Of a stretch of 59,241 nt of DNA, positions 33,158-42,091 are shown one piece after another; position 1 is the stretch's first letter; every line of letters starts with the position of its first letter. The DNA is from SMWD01 sp964629475 (GTDB taxonomy: Bacteria > Pseudomonadota > Gammaproteobacteria > Steroidobacterales > GCA-2729495), in the NCBI GenBank assembly GCA_964629475.1, contig CAZVQW010000018.1, forward strand, positions 1 to 59,241. The letters run 5' to 3'. The position numbers and the translations under genes were made by a program. The notes beneath the pieces are model-generated. The model searched no databases and was not told the DNA's origin. It worked only from the letters and a program-made list of their open reading frames with translations.

Positions 33158-34596
33158 TCGTGGTTTGATGTGCCTGGCCGCATGATGATTTCCATCGCCG
33201 CGCGCTCGCCAGATTCCATGGCGCCTTCCATGCCGGTGTGAGCTTTTGCGGTGTGTTCGCCGGCGAAGTGCAGGCGTTGGAACGGTGTGGCCAAATCGTT
33301 GGCGAATCGGCTGATCTGACCGGGCGCCCAGTCCGCCCAGGTTCCCTTGCTGAACGGGTCGCCGGCCCAGTCCACAATGCTTGCCAGTTCGACTTTCTTG
33401 CCGATGCCCGGAAATATCGCTTCCAGTTCGGTGAGAATGAATTCCTGTTGGTGCTTTGCATTCATGGCACTGACAGTGGCCGCGTTGGCGCCGTTGATCC
33501 ACACGGTCGCATTCGTGACTTCGCCAGTACCATCGAGTGAAGTAGCCAATATGCGTTCAATCGCACGATCGGTCCAGATTGAAGGTGTCCGTTCTCCCCA
33601 GTAGGGTGCTTTCACGATCAGGTGGGCGAGTACTGCCGGGTTATAGCGCAGTTCTTCCACTGCCTGACGTTGCAAGGGAGGCAGATCGGGAGTCAATTTG
33701 ATGTCTCGCAATGCGGTAAATGGAATGGCTGCGATCGCAACCGCTGCGCGAAAGCTGCTGCCATCTCTGCAATGTACTGTGATTGCATCGGTATCCTGCT
33801 CAATGGCTATGACTGTTTTGCCGAGCATCACCGGGGTCATCAGGGATGCCGCCATAGCTTCGGGCAGGCGCTGATTGCCGCCGGCAATCGACATCAGTGG
33901 TTTACGGGTTTTGATCGCATCCAGGAAGCTGGCCATCACATGGTAGCGCTTGAGTAACGTAGTGCCTGCGGCATCGCTTCCATAACTGTCGGTATGCAGT
34001 GCGAGTTGTTGTGCGCGCTGGTTGAAACCCATACGTACAAAGTGATCGCTCAGCGGGATATCGTGGGGTTGATTTTCACTCAGTGTCCATTCCCTTGCGG
34101 TGCTGAGTGGATTGGGTTGCAGGCTCGTGACCAAGACACGTTCTGGCGGGTGTTGCCTCAGAGGGTCTGGAAATGGGTTCTGACCGGAGTTTGCCCAATC
34201 CGTATGGGTGATAAATTCACCATTGATGTGCAACAGTTGATTGTTCCGTCCACCGGCAAGACCGGCAGCGGGTGTAATGTCGAGTTTCAGTTGCTTCGCC
34301 ACATTGAGGATGCGGGCATAGCTGCCGGCGATGATGTTGGCGCCTGTTTCCGGGTTGCCGGGGATGTCGTTAAGCGTATGAACACGTCCGCCGACGCGCT
34401 TGCGCGCCTCCAGCACCTGGACCCGCAGCCCTTGTTCTTCCAGCAGCATCGCTGCATGCAATCCGGACAGGCCGGCTCCGATTACCACGACATCCGTATC
34501 GAACCATGAAGCTATGGTGGCCGGGGGTGTTTTGCCCGGCGGTTCACAGGCAGCCAGTAATGCCAGCACAAAGATCAGTAGTGCGAGGCGTCTCAT
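33154..34596 (-). CDS. FAD-dependent amine oxidase, predicted lipoprotein
   Basis: A flavin amine oxidase of the MAO/polyamine-oxidase type. After a lipoprotein signal (MRRLALLIFVLALLAACEPPG, cysteine at 17) comes the dinucleotide motif VVIGAGLSGLHAAMLLEEQGLRVQVLEARKRVGGRVHT and, near the end, the FAD-contact segment LHFAGEHTAKAHTGMEGAMESGERAA. The 480-residue length is typical. Export of a lipid-anchored flavoenzyme is uncommon; oxidation of periplasmic amines is the likely role, substrate unknown. It is 15 bases after the LLM-type gene on the same strand and probably co-transcribed. Confidence 0.9.
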   Translation of the reverse strand: MRRLALLIFVLALLAACEPPGKTPPATIASWFDTDVVVIGAGLSGLHAAMLLEEQGLRVQVLEARKRVGGRVHTLNDIPGNPETGANIIAGSYARILNVAKQLKLDITPAAGLAGGRNNQLLHINGEFITHTDWANSGQNPFPDPLRQHPPERVLVTSLQPNPLSTAREWTLSENQPHDIPLSDHFVRMGFNQRAQQLALHTDSYGSDAAGTTLLKRYHVMASFLDAIKTRKPLMSIAGGNQRLPEAMAASLMTPVMLGKTVIAIEQDTDAITVHCRDGSSFRAAVAIAAIPFTALRDIKLTPDLPPLQRQAVEELRYNPAVLAHLIVKAPYWGERTPSIWTDRAIERILATSLDGTGEVTNATVWINGANAATVSAMNAKHQQEFILTELEAIFPGIGKKVELASIVDWAGDPFSKGTWADWAPGQISRFANDLATPFQRLHFAGEHTAKAHTGMEGAMESGERAAMEIIMRPGTSNHD

Positions 34597-34611
34597 GCTT
34601 GCTCCTGCGGT

Positions 34612-35640
34612 CTACGCGTTACGGCGAAGCGCGGGCAATACTTCTTCCGCGAACAGTTGCGTTTGTCGGATCAGGCCGGCCTGACGTTCGCCATGTGGGT
34701 GTGCTATTGGTGACCCGCCGAGCAGGTAGACATGGTCGAGTCCCTGATCGACGATCGCCCGGAGTCGTGTCAGACATTTTTCCGGCGGTCCGCAGATCGA
34801 GAACCAGTCGACAAATGCATCCGAGACCTTGCCGGCATGGCCGGCTTTTTCCTGTGCATGATGTTCCATGTCGTACCGGCTCTGCATATGCACCGCCAAA
34901 TCTCTGAGTTGCGGCGGCAGATGATCGACCGGCGCATCCTTCATGCCGGCAAAATGTGCGACCATGCCGGCGATCATGCGACCGATGTCAATCGCTCGTT
35001 GTTGGTCCTCGTCGCAAACGAGGTTGACGAATGCACCGATGCTTATGCTCGATCTGTCACGACCGATTTTTTGCAGATGGTCTGTTGCCGTCCTGATTGC
35101 CCATTCGATACGCTCGGGTGCGCTGCCAACTGCAAAACTGATGCGATCACCAACCTCGACGGCCATCCGGATGGTCTTCGGCCCTGTGCATGCGATATCG
35201 ACGGGCGCCGGCGGAATATTCTGACCCTGCAACCAGCGCAGGCTGGACTCGGTTCCGTTGCGATCGATGGACTGACCTGTCATGTAGGCCTTGATTTGTT
35301 CGACAGTCGTGCGCAGCTGTGCGGTCGTCGCATTGCCGGTACCGATGTGCGCAGCGGACGAATCGCCACGACCGATGACGCAGATTGCGCGGCCACCGGA
35401 TTCCTGCTGCAGTGTCATGATTGCCGTCGCGGTCACCGCGGCATCGCGAGTAATCGGGTTTGTAACACCGGTACCCAGATGTAACGCCCCGGTCGCGGTA
35501 GCCGCAAGCGATAGCTGACCATACGGATCCGGCGCGAGGTTTTGCGTGTCGGGGCACAGAAGATAGTCGAAACCCATCGCTTCGATGTCCCGGGCCAGTC
35601 GCGCGGTAAAACCGGGCGAAGCCTCCATGACGATACCCAC
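34612..35640 (-). CDS. Luciferase-like (LLM) flavin/F420 oxidoreductase
   Basis: The protein fits the luciferase-like TIM-barrel family: LARDIEAMGFDYLLCPDTQNLAPDPYGQLSLAATATGALHLGTGVTNPITRDAAVTATAIMTLQQESGGRAICVIGRGDS is the usual first half, and the GFDY and GTGVTNP strand ends are diagnostic. Some members use F420, others FMNH2; this cannot be decided. The frame is open to 35736 but that would overlap ccdB; I choose the GTG at 35640 (342 residues), where VGIVMEASPGF matches the first strand. ATG at 35628 is an alternative. Confidence 0.85.
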   Translation of the reverse strand: MGIVMEASPGFTARLARDIEAMGFDYLLCPDTQNLAPDPYGQLSLAATATGALHLGTGVTNPITRDAAVTATAIMTLQQESGGRAICVIGRGDSSAAHIGTGNATTAQLRTTVEQIKAYMTGQSIDRNGTESSLRWLQGQNIPPAPVDIACTGPKTIRMAVEVGDRISFAVGSAPERIEWAIRTATDHLQKIGRDRSSISIGAFVNLVCDEDQQRAIDIGRMIAGMVAHFAGMKDAPVDHLPPQLRDLAVHMQSRYDMEHHAQEKAGHAGKVSDAFVDWFSICGPPEKCLTRLRAIVDQGLDHVYLLGGSPIAHPHGERQAGLIRQTQLFAEEVLPALRRNA

Positions 35641-35704
35641 TGCTGGTGTTTCGCGGCAGGGGCCGTGGATTCCTCTGGAGCTGATGATTATTGCTTCTCC
35701 ACCA

Positions 35705-36016
35705 TCAGATGCCGGTGATTGCAAAATCCAGCGCATTCAGAATGTCGTGGCGTTGCTCCTCGATAGAGCATACGGGAGTCAGCAGGGCTGAAGCGGGTAT
35801 GCAGGCAATCTGTTGAGTCAGTAACACGCAACGTTGGTTATTAATTTTGATGACCGGACACAAATTAGCGATGGTATTTTTCGCAGAACTGCTCGCCAGC
35901 GGAATGACTATTCGCGTCGATAGATTCTCGAGCAGCCGATTCTGGACATCAACAAGATACGGAAATGCTCCGGCTGTGTCTTTATTTGGGTTTGCATAGA
36001 CAGAGAACTGGCTCAT
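35705..36016 (-). CDS. ccdB: CcdB-family toxin
   Basis: CcdB poisons DNA gyrase by trapping it on cleaved DNA. The 103-residue protein starts MSQFSVYANPNKDTAGAFPYLVDVQNRLLENLSTRIVIPL and ends in the CSIEEQRHDILNALDFAITGI region, where the family keeps the gyrase-contacting C-terminal helix (W-G-I in F-plasmid CcdB; here T-G-I). Length matches (F CcdB has 101). It directly follows ccdA with no gap. A chromosomal copy, with no plasmid genes nearby. Confidence 0.92.
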   Translation of the reverse strand: MSQFSVYANPNKDTAGAFPYLVDVQNRLLENLSTRIVIPLASSSAKNTIANLCPVIKINNQRCVLLTQQIACIPASALLTPVCSIEEQRHDILNALDFAITGI

Positions 36017-36262
36017 TTAAAAGGTCCGGTATTCCTCTCCGAATATACCGTTCGCTTCCACAAAAGCATTATAGGAATCGATTGCGTTCTTATTGTTTTG
36101 CAACCAGTCAGCACGCTCCAGTTCTCTGAGTTTATCTTTAAGGGCTTGTTCCAGAGTCGCGGAAAGATTGATGTTTTGTTTCCTGGCTTTGTCCAGCAGA
36201 TCTCTGTTAATACTCAAATTAGCCGCTTTCTTTGCTGCGCTACTATCAAAAAGTGTTTTCAT
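36017..36262 (-). CDS. ccdA: CcdA-family antitoxin
   Basis: CcdA neutralises CcdB and represses the operon. From the ATG at 36262 it has 81 residues: an N-terminal ribbon-helix-helix part (AANLSINRDLLDKARKQNINLSATLEQALKDKLRE) and a C-terminal toxin-binding tail (ADWLQNNKNAIDSYNAFVEANGIFGEEYRTF), as in CcdA. GGTGA five bases before this ATG decides the start over the upstream one at 36274. It is first in the ccdAB operon with a good promoter at 36296-36324. Confidence 0.92.
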   Translation of the reverse strand: MKTLFDSSAAKKAANLSINRDLLDKARKQNINLSATLEQALKDKLRELERADWLQNNKNAIDSYNAFVEANGIFGEEYRTF

Positions 36263-36295
36263 GGTAATCACCATGCGTATAAGAAATGCGTGTTA

Positions 36296-36324
36296 ATTAT
36301 GCGCACTCTAGTCTGGCCGGTCAA
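36296..36324 (-). promoter_or_regulatory. Promoter of ccdAB
   Basis: On the minus strand TTGACC (36319-36324) and CATAAT (36296-36301) are separated by 17 bases, and the ccdA start lies about 34 bases after the -10. CcdA-CcdB complexes usually bind such a promoter to repress it; I see no clear repeated operator here. Confidence 0.7.
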
Positions 36325-36488
36325 TACACCGGGCAAAAAACCAACACTGATGCGGATGAAATCCAGCTAACGGTAACGGTGATAAAATGCGGTATCGGCG
36401 CCGCTGCCAGCCTGCTACCTTACTCTGATACCAAGATTGGCATATAAGCTGAAACCGGTACTCAAACTTAATCACAGGGAACCGGACA

Positions 36489-39400
36489 ATGAAATCAACC
36501 ATCGGTGCCGTCATCGATCGCAGTCGTACCGTCCTGGTCGCGTTCCTGGTGGTCGTTGGTGCCGGAATCGTCTCCTATAACGCACTCCCCAAGCTGGCCG
36601 AGCCGGAAGTCGCGTTCCCGCTGGTATTTGTTCAGTTATTCCTCGAAGGCGTGTCACCGGAAGATGCCGAAACTTTGCTGGTGCGGCCGATGGAGCAGGA
36701 ATTGCGGTCGCTCGATGGTCTGAAAAAGATGGAAGCGACGGCCAGCGAGAACTCGGCCTCGATAACCCTTGAATTCCAGCCTGACGTTGATATCAACAGG
36801 GTCATACAGGACGTTCGCGAGAGTGTTGATCTGGCCAGGGCAAAACTGCCATCAGATGCCGAAGAGCCCAGGGTTCAGGAAGCGAACATGGCCCGATTTC
36901 AGCCGATGCTGGTCATGAATCTCGGCGGACAGGTGCCGGACCGAACCTTGTATGCGATCAGTCGTTCGTTGCAGGAGCAGGTTGAAGGTGTCGATGGGGT
37001 GCTCGAAGCCAACATCGTCGGTATTCGTGAAGAATTGCTGGAAATAACCATTGATCCGCTGGCTATGGATAGTTACGGGTTATCGCCGGCAGATGTGCTT
37101 GGTTTTGTTCAGCGTAATAACAGAATGGTTGCCGCCGGCTCCATGCAATCGGAGCAGGGACGGTTTGCCATCAAGGTTCCGGGGATCATCGAGTCTCCCG
37201 AGGATATCCTGAATGTTCCGGTCAAGGTCGATAATGGCCGCGTGGTTCATTTTCGTGACATTGCACTGGTGCGGCGCACCTTTAAAGATACCGAGAGTTA
37301 TGCGCGACTGAATCAAAAGCCCGCGCTCGCTATCGAAGTTATCAAGCGCAATGGCGTTAATTTATTGACCACTGTAGCTGACGTTAAAGAATTAGTGGCA
37401 CAGATTTCTCCAGCCTGGCCGCCTGGCGTAGAGCTGACTTACTCCAGTGATAAATCAATACACGTGAAAAACAGTATTGCGAACCTGGTCAATAATGTCA
37501 CTGCTGCAGTTCTATTGGTGTTTATCGTTCTGTTGGCCATTCTCGGTTTGCAGAATGCGGTCCTGGTTGGAATTGCTATTCCGGGATCATTTTGTGCGGC
37601 ATTTTTCCTGCTGAATATTTTTGGCATGACCATCAATACCGTCGTTTTATTCGGCCTGGTCATGTCTGTTGGATTGCTGGTTGACGGTTCGATTGTCGTG
37701 ACTGAACTGGCAGACAGAAGAATGGCCGAAGGCATTCATCGCAAGCGTGCCTATGCCGGAGCTGCCCAGCGCATGGCCTGGCCGATCATTTCATCTACCG
37801 GCACCACGCTGGCCGCTTTTTTACCCCTGGTGTTCTGGCCCGGACAGTTGGGGCAGTTCATGAAGTCAATGCCTCTGACATTGATTTTCACGCTGACGGC
37901 ATCGCTGGTTATGGCATTATTGGTGGTGCCGACGTTCGGTACGATCTTTGGCAAGCCGGGGAGAATGAATGAGCGTCAGGTCAGGGATCTTTTGTCCGCC
38001 GAAAGCGGCGACCTGACCTCCATCGGCGGCTATACCGGCGGTTATATTCGCTTGATGAATCGGGCGCTCGATTATCCCGGTTTGGTCGTCATCGGGATTT
38101 CCTCATTGCTGGCATCAGTCTATGTCGGCTATGGACTTCTTGGCGAAGGCGTAGAGATGTGGCCCCCGGCTAACCCTGACGGCGGAGTTGTTCTTATCCA
38201 TGCACGCGGTGATCTTTCGGTGCTGGAACAGGATCGGTTGGTCAGACTCGTTGAAGAAAGAATCTACGGCATCGAGGATATCGAGAACTATTATGTTCGC
38301 TCCGGTTCCGCAAATGCGGGCACGACGGATGATGTAATCGGCTCAATTACGCTGAATTATTATGACTGGAGATTACGACGACCTTCCAGGGAGATAGTCG
38401 AAGAGATCCGTGAGCGCACGGCAGATATCGCCGGGCTGGTACTCGAAACTCGTGAAGTGAGTCATTTTCAGGGAACGGAGAAACCCGTCGATATCGTAGT
38501 GTCTGCAATATCGAGAGACTCTGCTCATGCTGCCGTGGCCTCGGTTCGTGCTGCCATGGAAAAAATGCCGGGTATTCTCAATATTCAGGATAGCCGCCCG
38601 CTGCCAAGCATCGAATGGCGACTCGAGGTTGATCGCGCGCAGGCGGCAAAATTTGGTGCGGACGTATCAGTTGTGGGCAGCATTATTCAATTGGTAACCA
38701 CCGGTATCAGGCTGGGTAATTATCGGCCTGATGATGCTGTAGATGAGATTGATATTCGTGTGCGCTTTCCGGCAGATCAACGCAGCCTGGACAGCCTGGG
38801 CGAATTGAGAATTCCGACCCAGGCCGGCAGCGTACCGATCAGCACTTTCGTCACGCGACGGGCAGCCGAATCAACCAAGTCAATTACGCGAATCGATCGA
38901 CGTCGAACCCTGTCTATTCAGGCGGATCTGGCCGATGGTTACCTGATTGGACCAACTCTGGGTGAGCTGCAACAGCAGTTCCCGGACCTGAATCTGCCTG
39001 CTGATGTGCGTATAGAGTTTAAAGGCGGAGCCGAACAGCAAGCCGAATCCACAACGTTTATGTTCATGGGTTTCGGGCTGGCGATGGCGCTGATGGCCAT
39101 GATTTTGCTGACGCAGTTTAATAGTATTTTTCAGGCAGTCCTGATCCTGACCGCAGTAATTTTTTCTACCGGCGGCGTATTGCTGGGCCTGATCATCACC
39201 CGCCAGCCGTTTGGCCTTGTCAGTTGTGGTATCGGCGCTATTGCGTTGGCCGGTATCGTCGTCAACAACAATATTGTATTAATTGATACCTATAATAAGC
39301 TACGAGATACCGGGATGGAGCGTAAGGAAGTTATTCTACGAACCTGCGCCCAGCGCATGCGACCGGTCATGCTGACCACGATTACAACCGTGCTGGGGTT

Positions 39401-39650
39401 ACTGCCGATGGCCCTGGCATTAAATCTGGATCTCCTCAACCGTGATGCCTATTTTGGCGGCCCGTCAACGGCATTTTGGAAGCAAATGGCTACAGTCATT
39501 TCCGGAGGATTGATCTTTGCAACAATGTTGACCCTGATGCTGACGCCATCCTTCCTGATGCTTCAGGCCAATGCCTCGGCGCGACGTCGTGAAAAGCGAT
39601 TGCAAAAGCGCGCCAGGCGGGAGACGGAGACCCAGACCATTGCTCCGTAG
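36489..39650 (+). CDS. RND-family efflux transporter, orphan inner-membrane subunit
   Basis: RND pumps use proton flow to expel drugs or lipids through a periplasmic adaptor and an outer-membrane channel. The 1053-residue protein has the 12-helix, two-large-loop layout (first helix near residues 12-30; GVSPEDAETLLVRPMEQELRSLDGLKKM; second half from about 520). The proton-relay helix reads LLVDGSIVV: D399 is kept but the usual second Asp is Gly400, and the TM10 region reads GIVVNNNIVLID where AcrB has a Lys. No adaptor or channel gene is adjacent. It overlaps the cytochrome gene. Substrate unknown. Confidence 0.9.
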   Translation: MKSTIGAVIDRSRTVLVAFLVVVGAGIVSYNALPKLAEPEVAFPLVFVQLFLEGVSPEDAETLLVRPMEQELRSLDGLKKMEATASENSASITLEFQPDVDINRVIQDVRESVDLARAKLPSDAEEPRVQEANMARFQPMLVMNLGGQVPDRTLYAISRSLQEQVEGVDGVLEANIVGIREELLEITIDPLAMDSYGLSPADVLGFVQRNNRMVAAGSMQSEQGRFAIKVPGIIESPEDILNVPVKVDNGRVVHFRDIALVRRTFKDTESYARLNQKPALAIEVIKRNGVNLLTTVADVKELVAQISPAWPPGVELTYSSDKSIHVKNSIANLVNNVTAAVLLVFIVLLAILGLQNAVLVGIAIPGSFCAAFFLLNIFGMTINTVVLFGLVMSVGLLVDGSIVVTELADRRMAEGIHRKRAYAGAAQRMAWPIISSTGTTLAAFLPLVFWPGQLGQFMKSMPLTLIFTLTASLVMALLVVPTFGTIFGKPGRMNERQVRDLLSAESGDLTSIGGYTGGYIRLMNRALDYPGLVVIGISSLLASVYVGYGLLGEGVEMWPPANPDGGVVLIHARGDLSVLEQDRLVRLVEERIYGIEDIENYYVRSGSANAGTTDDVIGSITLNYYDWRLRRPSREIVEEIRERTADIAGLVLETREVSHFQGTEKPVDIVVSAISRDSAHAAVASVRAAMEKMPGILNIQDSRPLPSIEWRLEVDRAQAAKFGADVSVVGSIIQLVTTGIRLGNYRPDDAVDEIDIRVRFPADQRSLDSLGELRIPTQAGSVPISTFVTRRAAESTKSITRIDRRRTLSIQADLADGYLIGPTLGELQQQFPDLNLPADVRIEFKGGAEQQAESTTFMFMGFGLAMALMAMILLTQFNSIFQAVLILTAVIFSTGGVLLGLIITRQPFGLVSCGIGAIALAGIVVNNNIVLIDTYNKLRDTGMERKEVILRTCAQRMRPVMLTTITTVLGLLPMALALNLDLLNRDAYFGGPSTAFWKQMATVISGGLIFATMLTLMLTPSFLMLQANASARRREKRLQKRARRETETQTIAP

Positions 39651-41928
39651 GCATTCCCCCGAGAGTCAATTAACGCAGCCGTTACTCGCATTGTTTGCCA
39701 TGTTCCTTGTCATCGTTTTGGCGGGCTGTGGCAACAACGACGGGCGGGAGACAGGGGAAAGCAGTTCGTCAGAGCCGGCCTATGTCGGGGCCGCTGTCTG
39801 TGCTGATTGTCACCGCGAGCAGGCGGATCTGTGGAATGGCTCGCATCATGAGCTGGCCATGCAGCCGGTAAACGAAGTGTCGGTCCTCGGTGCTTTTGAT
39901 GATGCGGAGTTTTCTCATCAGGGCGTCACCAGCCGGTTCATCACACGTGACGGCGAATATCTCGTCAAAACCGATGGGCAGGATGGGCAACTCGCGGAAT
40001 TCCCGGTGCGATACACCTTCGGCGTGGAGCCTCTGCAACAATACCTGCTGGAATTGCCCGGCGGCAGAATCCAGACATTGGGCGTGTCATGGGATAGCCG
40101 GTCTGAGGCAGAGGGCGGCCAGCGCTGGTTTCATGTCTATGGCGACGAGTCCATCGATCACAATGACGTACTGCACTGGACCCGTCTTGGCCAGAACTGG
40201 GACTCGATGTGTGCGTATTGTCATTCCACGGGCTTGAAAAAGACTTTTGACGAACAGACACAGGCCTTCGATACGAGTTGGGCCGAAATTAATGTGGCTT
40301 GTGAAGCCTGCCACGGTCCAGGTTCTATGCATGTTGACTGGGCCAACACGGAAGAGTCGAATCAAAATAACAAAGGCAGTAGCAACGATCATGGATTTAC
40401 GGTGCGCTTCGATGAGCGTGACGGGGTACGCTGGTTGCTGGATCCTGACAGCGGCAATAGCCGGCGTGATCGATCCCGTACGACACAGTTGGAGATCGAG
40501 ACCTGCGCCGCCTGCCATTCCCGGCGCAGCCAGATCGGCAATCAGCCGCGCCCCGGCGATGAATTGCTGGATAATTTCCGACCGGCCCTGCTGGCTTCGC
40601 CTCTGTACCACGTAGACGGGCAGATTCGCGATGAGGTCTATGTCTATGGGTCTTTCATGCAGAGTCGAATGCACCAGCAAGGCGTCACTTGCAGCGACTG
40701 TCACGATCCGCACAGTCTGAAATTACGGGCACCCGGGCCGCAGGTGTGTCTGCAATGTCACTCGGCCGATAAATTCGCAGCCACCGAACATCATCTGCAT
40801 GCAGCGGCGTCCGATGGCGCCGATTGCATCGAGTGTCACATGCCGCCAACGACTTATATGCAGGTCGATCCGCGGCACGATCACAGCTTTCGCATCCCGC
40901 GGCCGGATCTGAGTATCGAGTTCGATACGCCCAATGCGTGCACGAATTGTCACGCTGACAAGAGTGCGGAGTGGGCCGCCGGGGTATTGCGGGCAAATGA
41001 TAAATTACCGGATGAAGGGCATTGGCAGGAAAAGCTCGCGATTATCCTGAGCGCTCAAGCCGGTGCGTCAGGTTTGATTCTCGAGCTCAGTGAAGATCAA
41101 ACTGTGCCCGCCATCGTGCGCGCTTCGGTCATCGTGCAGGCACAGCGCTATGCCGATGCTGCATTGATGGAAAGGCTTGCGGGCCTGGCCGGCAGTGCGG
41201 ATCCGCTGATACGTTGGGCCGTTGCACGCTTAATACAGGCTGCGCCGGCGCCGATCGTCGCTGAACCGGCATCTGCGTTACTCGAAGATTCCGTCAAGGC
41301 TGTCAGGATCGAGGCGGCCAATGCTCTGGCGCCCGTGGCACTGGAGTTGTTGCCGGCGCATGCTCAGGGTGTCCTGCAGTCAGTGCTGGACGAGTATATC
41401 GAGGCGGAGCTGGTCAACAACGAGCGGGCGGAAGCACACGTCAACATCGGTAACTTGCAGCGCAGTTTGCGGCGCCCGGAAAAATCGGAGCATGCCTATC
41501 GGACTGCGTTGGGCCTCAATTCATTTTTTGTGCCGGCCTATGTGAATCTGGCCGATTTGTTCAGGGCGCAGGAACGCGAAAAGGACGGAGAATCACTTCT
41601 GAGAGAAGGTGTGCATTTACTGCCCGAACAGCCATCGCTGCATTATGCGCTGGGGCTGTCCCTGTATCGCCAGGGCCGGGCCGGTGAGGCTCGGGACGAA
41701 CTGCTGGTAGCTGCAGAATCGCCTGATGCCGAGCCAAGCATGGCGCTGGCTTATGCGCTGATTATCGATGCGCAGGGAGAGGCCGATGCCGCCATTGAAT
41801 ATCTCAATGGCTCGCTCGAGCGTTTCGGCGATGATCCCGGCTTGCTCGCTGCGCTGATTAATCTGTATCAGCGTACGAACCAGCGGCAAGCCGCCGAACC
41901 GCTGATTCAGCGCCTGAGGAATCCTTGA
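39640..41928 (+). CDS. Eight-haem cytochrome c with HEAT-like and TPR C-terminus, lipoprotein
   Basis: A predicted lipoprotein (hydrophobic LLALFAMFLVIVLAGC) with eight CxxCH haem c motifs: CADCH, CAYCH, CEACH, CAACH, CSDCH, CLQCH, CIECH and CTNCH, over about 430 residues. Then comes a helical repeat region and TPR-type units (AEAHVNIGNLQRSLRRPEKSEHAYRTAL, LHYALGLSLYRQGRAGEARDEL). The cytochrome part resembles the NrfA/octahaem c group found in such TPR fusions, but the role, redox partner or enzyme, is open. The start is uncertain: TTG at 39640 overlaps the RND stop by 11 bases; ATG at 39700 would give a short leader. Periplasmic. Confidence 0.88.
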   Translation: MLRRHSPESQLTQPLLALFAMFLVIVLAGCGNNDGRETGESSSSEPAYVGAAVCADCHREQADLWNGSHHELAMQPVNEVSVLGAFDDAEFSHQGVTSRFITRDGEYLVKTDGQDGQLAEFPVRYTFGVEPLQQYLLELPGGRIQTLGVSWDSRSEAEGGQRWFHVYGDESIDHNDVLHWTRLGQNWDSMCAYCHSTGLKKTFDEQTQAFDTSWAEINVACEACHGPGSMHVDWANTEESNQNNKGSSNDHGFTVRFDERDGVRWLLDPDSGNSRRDRSRTTQLEIETCAACHSRRSQIGNQPRPGDELLDNFRPALLASPLYHVDGQIRDEVYVYGSFMQSRMHQQGVTCSDCHDPHSLKLRAPGPQVCLQCHSADKFAATEHHLHAAASDGADCIECHMPPTTYMQVDPRHDHSFRIPRPDLSIEFDTPNACTNCHADKSAEWAAGVLRANDKLPDEGHWQEKLAIILSAQAGASGLILELSEDQTVPAIVRASVIVQAQRYADAALMERLAGLAGSADPLIRWAVARLIQAAPAPIVAEPASALLEDSVKAVRIEAANALAPVALELLPAHAQGVLQSVLDEYIEAELVNNERAEAHVNIGNLQRSLRRPEKSEHAYRTALGLNSFFVPAYVNLADLFRAQEREKDGESLLREGVHLLPEQPSLHYALGLSLYRQGRAGEARDELLVAAESPDAEPSMALAYALIIDAQGEADAAIEYLNGSLERFGDDPGLLAALINLYQRTNQRQAAEPLIQRLRNP

Positions 41929-41958
41929 CGGGTTCAGCACGTGACGATTTGGCAATTC

Positions 41959-42029
41959 CCGTAGGAGCGGCTTCCAGCCGCGATAGCAGCGCCGCTGCAG
42001 GGAATCGCGGCTGGAAGCCGCTCCTACGG
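41959..42029. repeat. REP-type inverted pair
   Basis: Two perfect 26-base arms (41959-41984 and 42004-42029), each a GTAGGAGCGGC...GCCGCGAT unit, flank a 19-base loop. It lies between the convergent cytochrome and periplasmic protein genes and belongs to the same family as the repeats at 2012-2035 and 2461-2518. Confidence 0.85.
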
Positions 42030-42091
42030 TCGTTCCCTTACGAAAGTTGTTGAGACTAATGGGACAGCATTGGATCTGACCCGATTGTTGA

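Noticed and set aside
32573..33502. 309-codon minus-strand frame across ubiX, the FMN-binding gene and the amine oxidase
   Set aside because: It crosses three genes with recognisable products and has no motif of its own.
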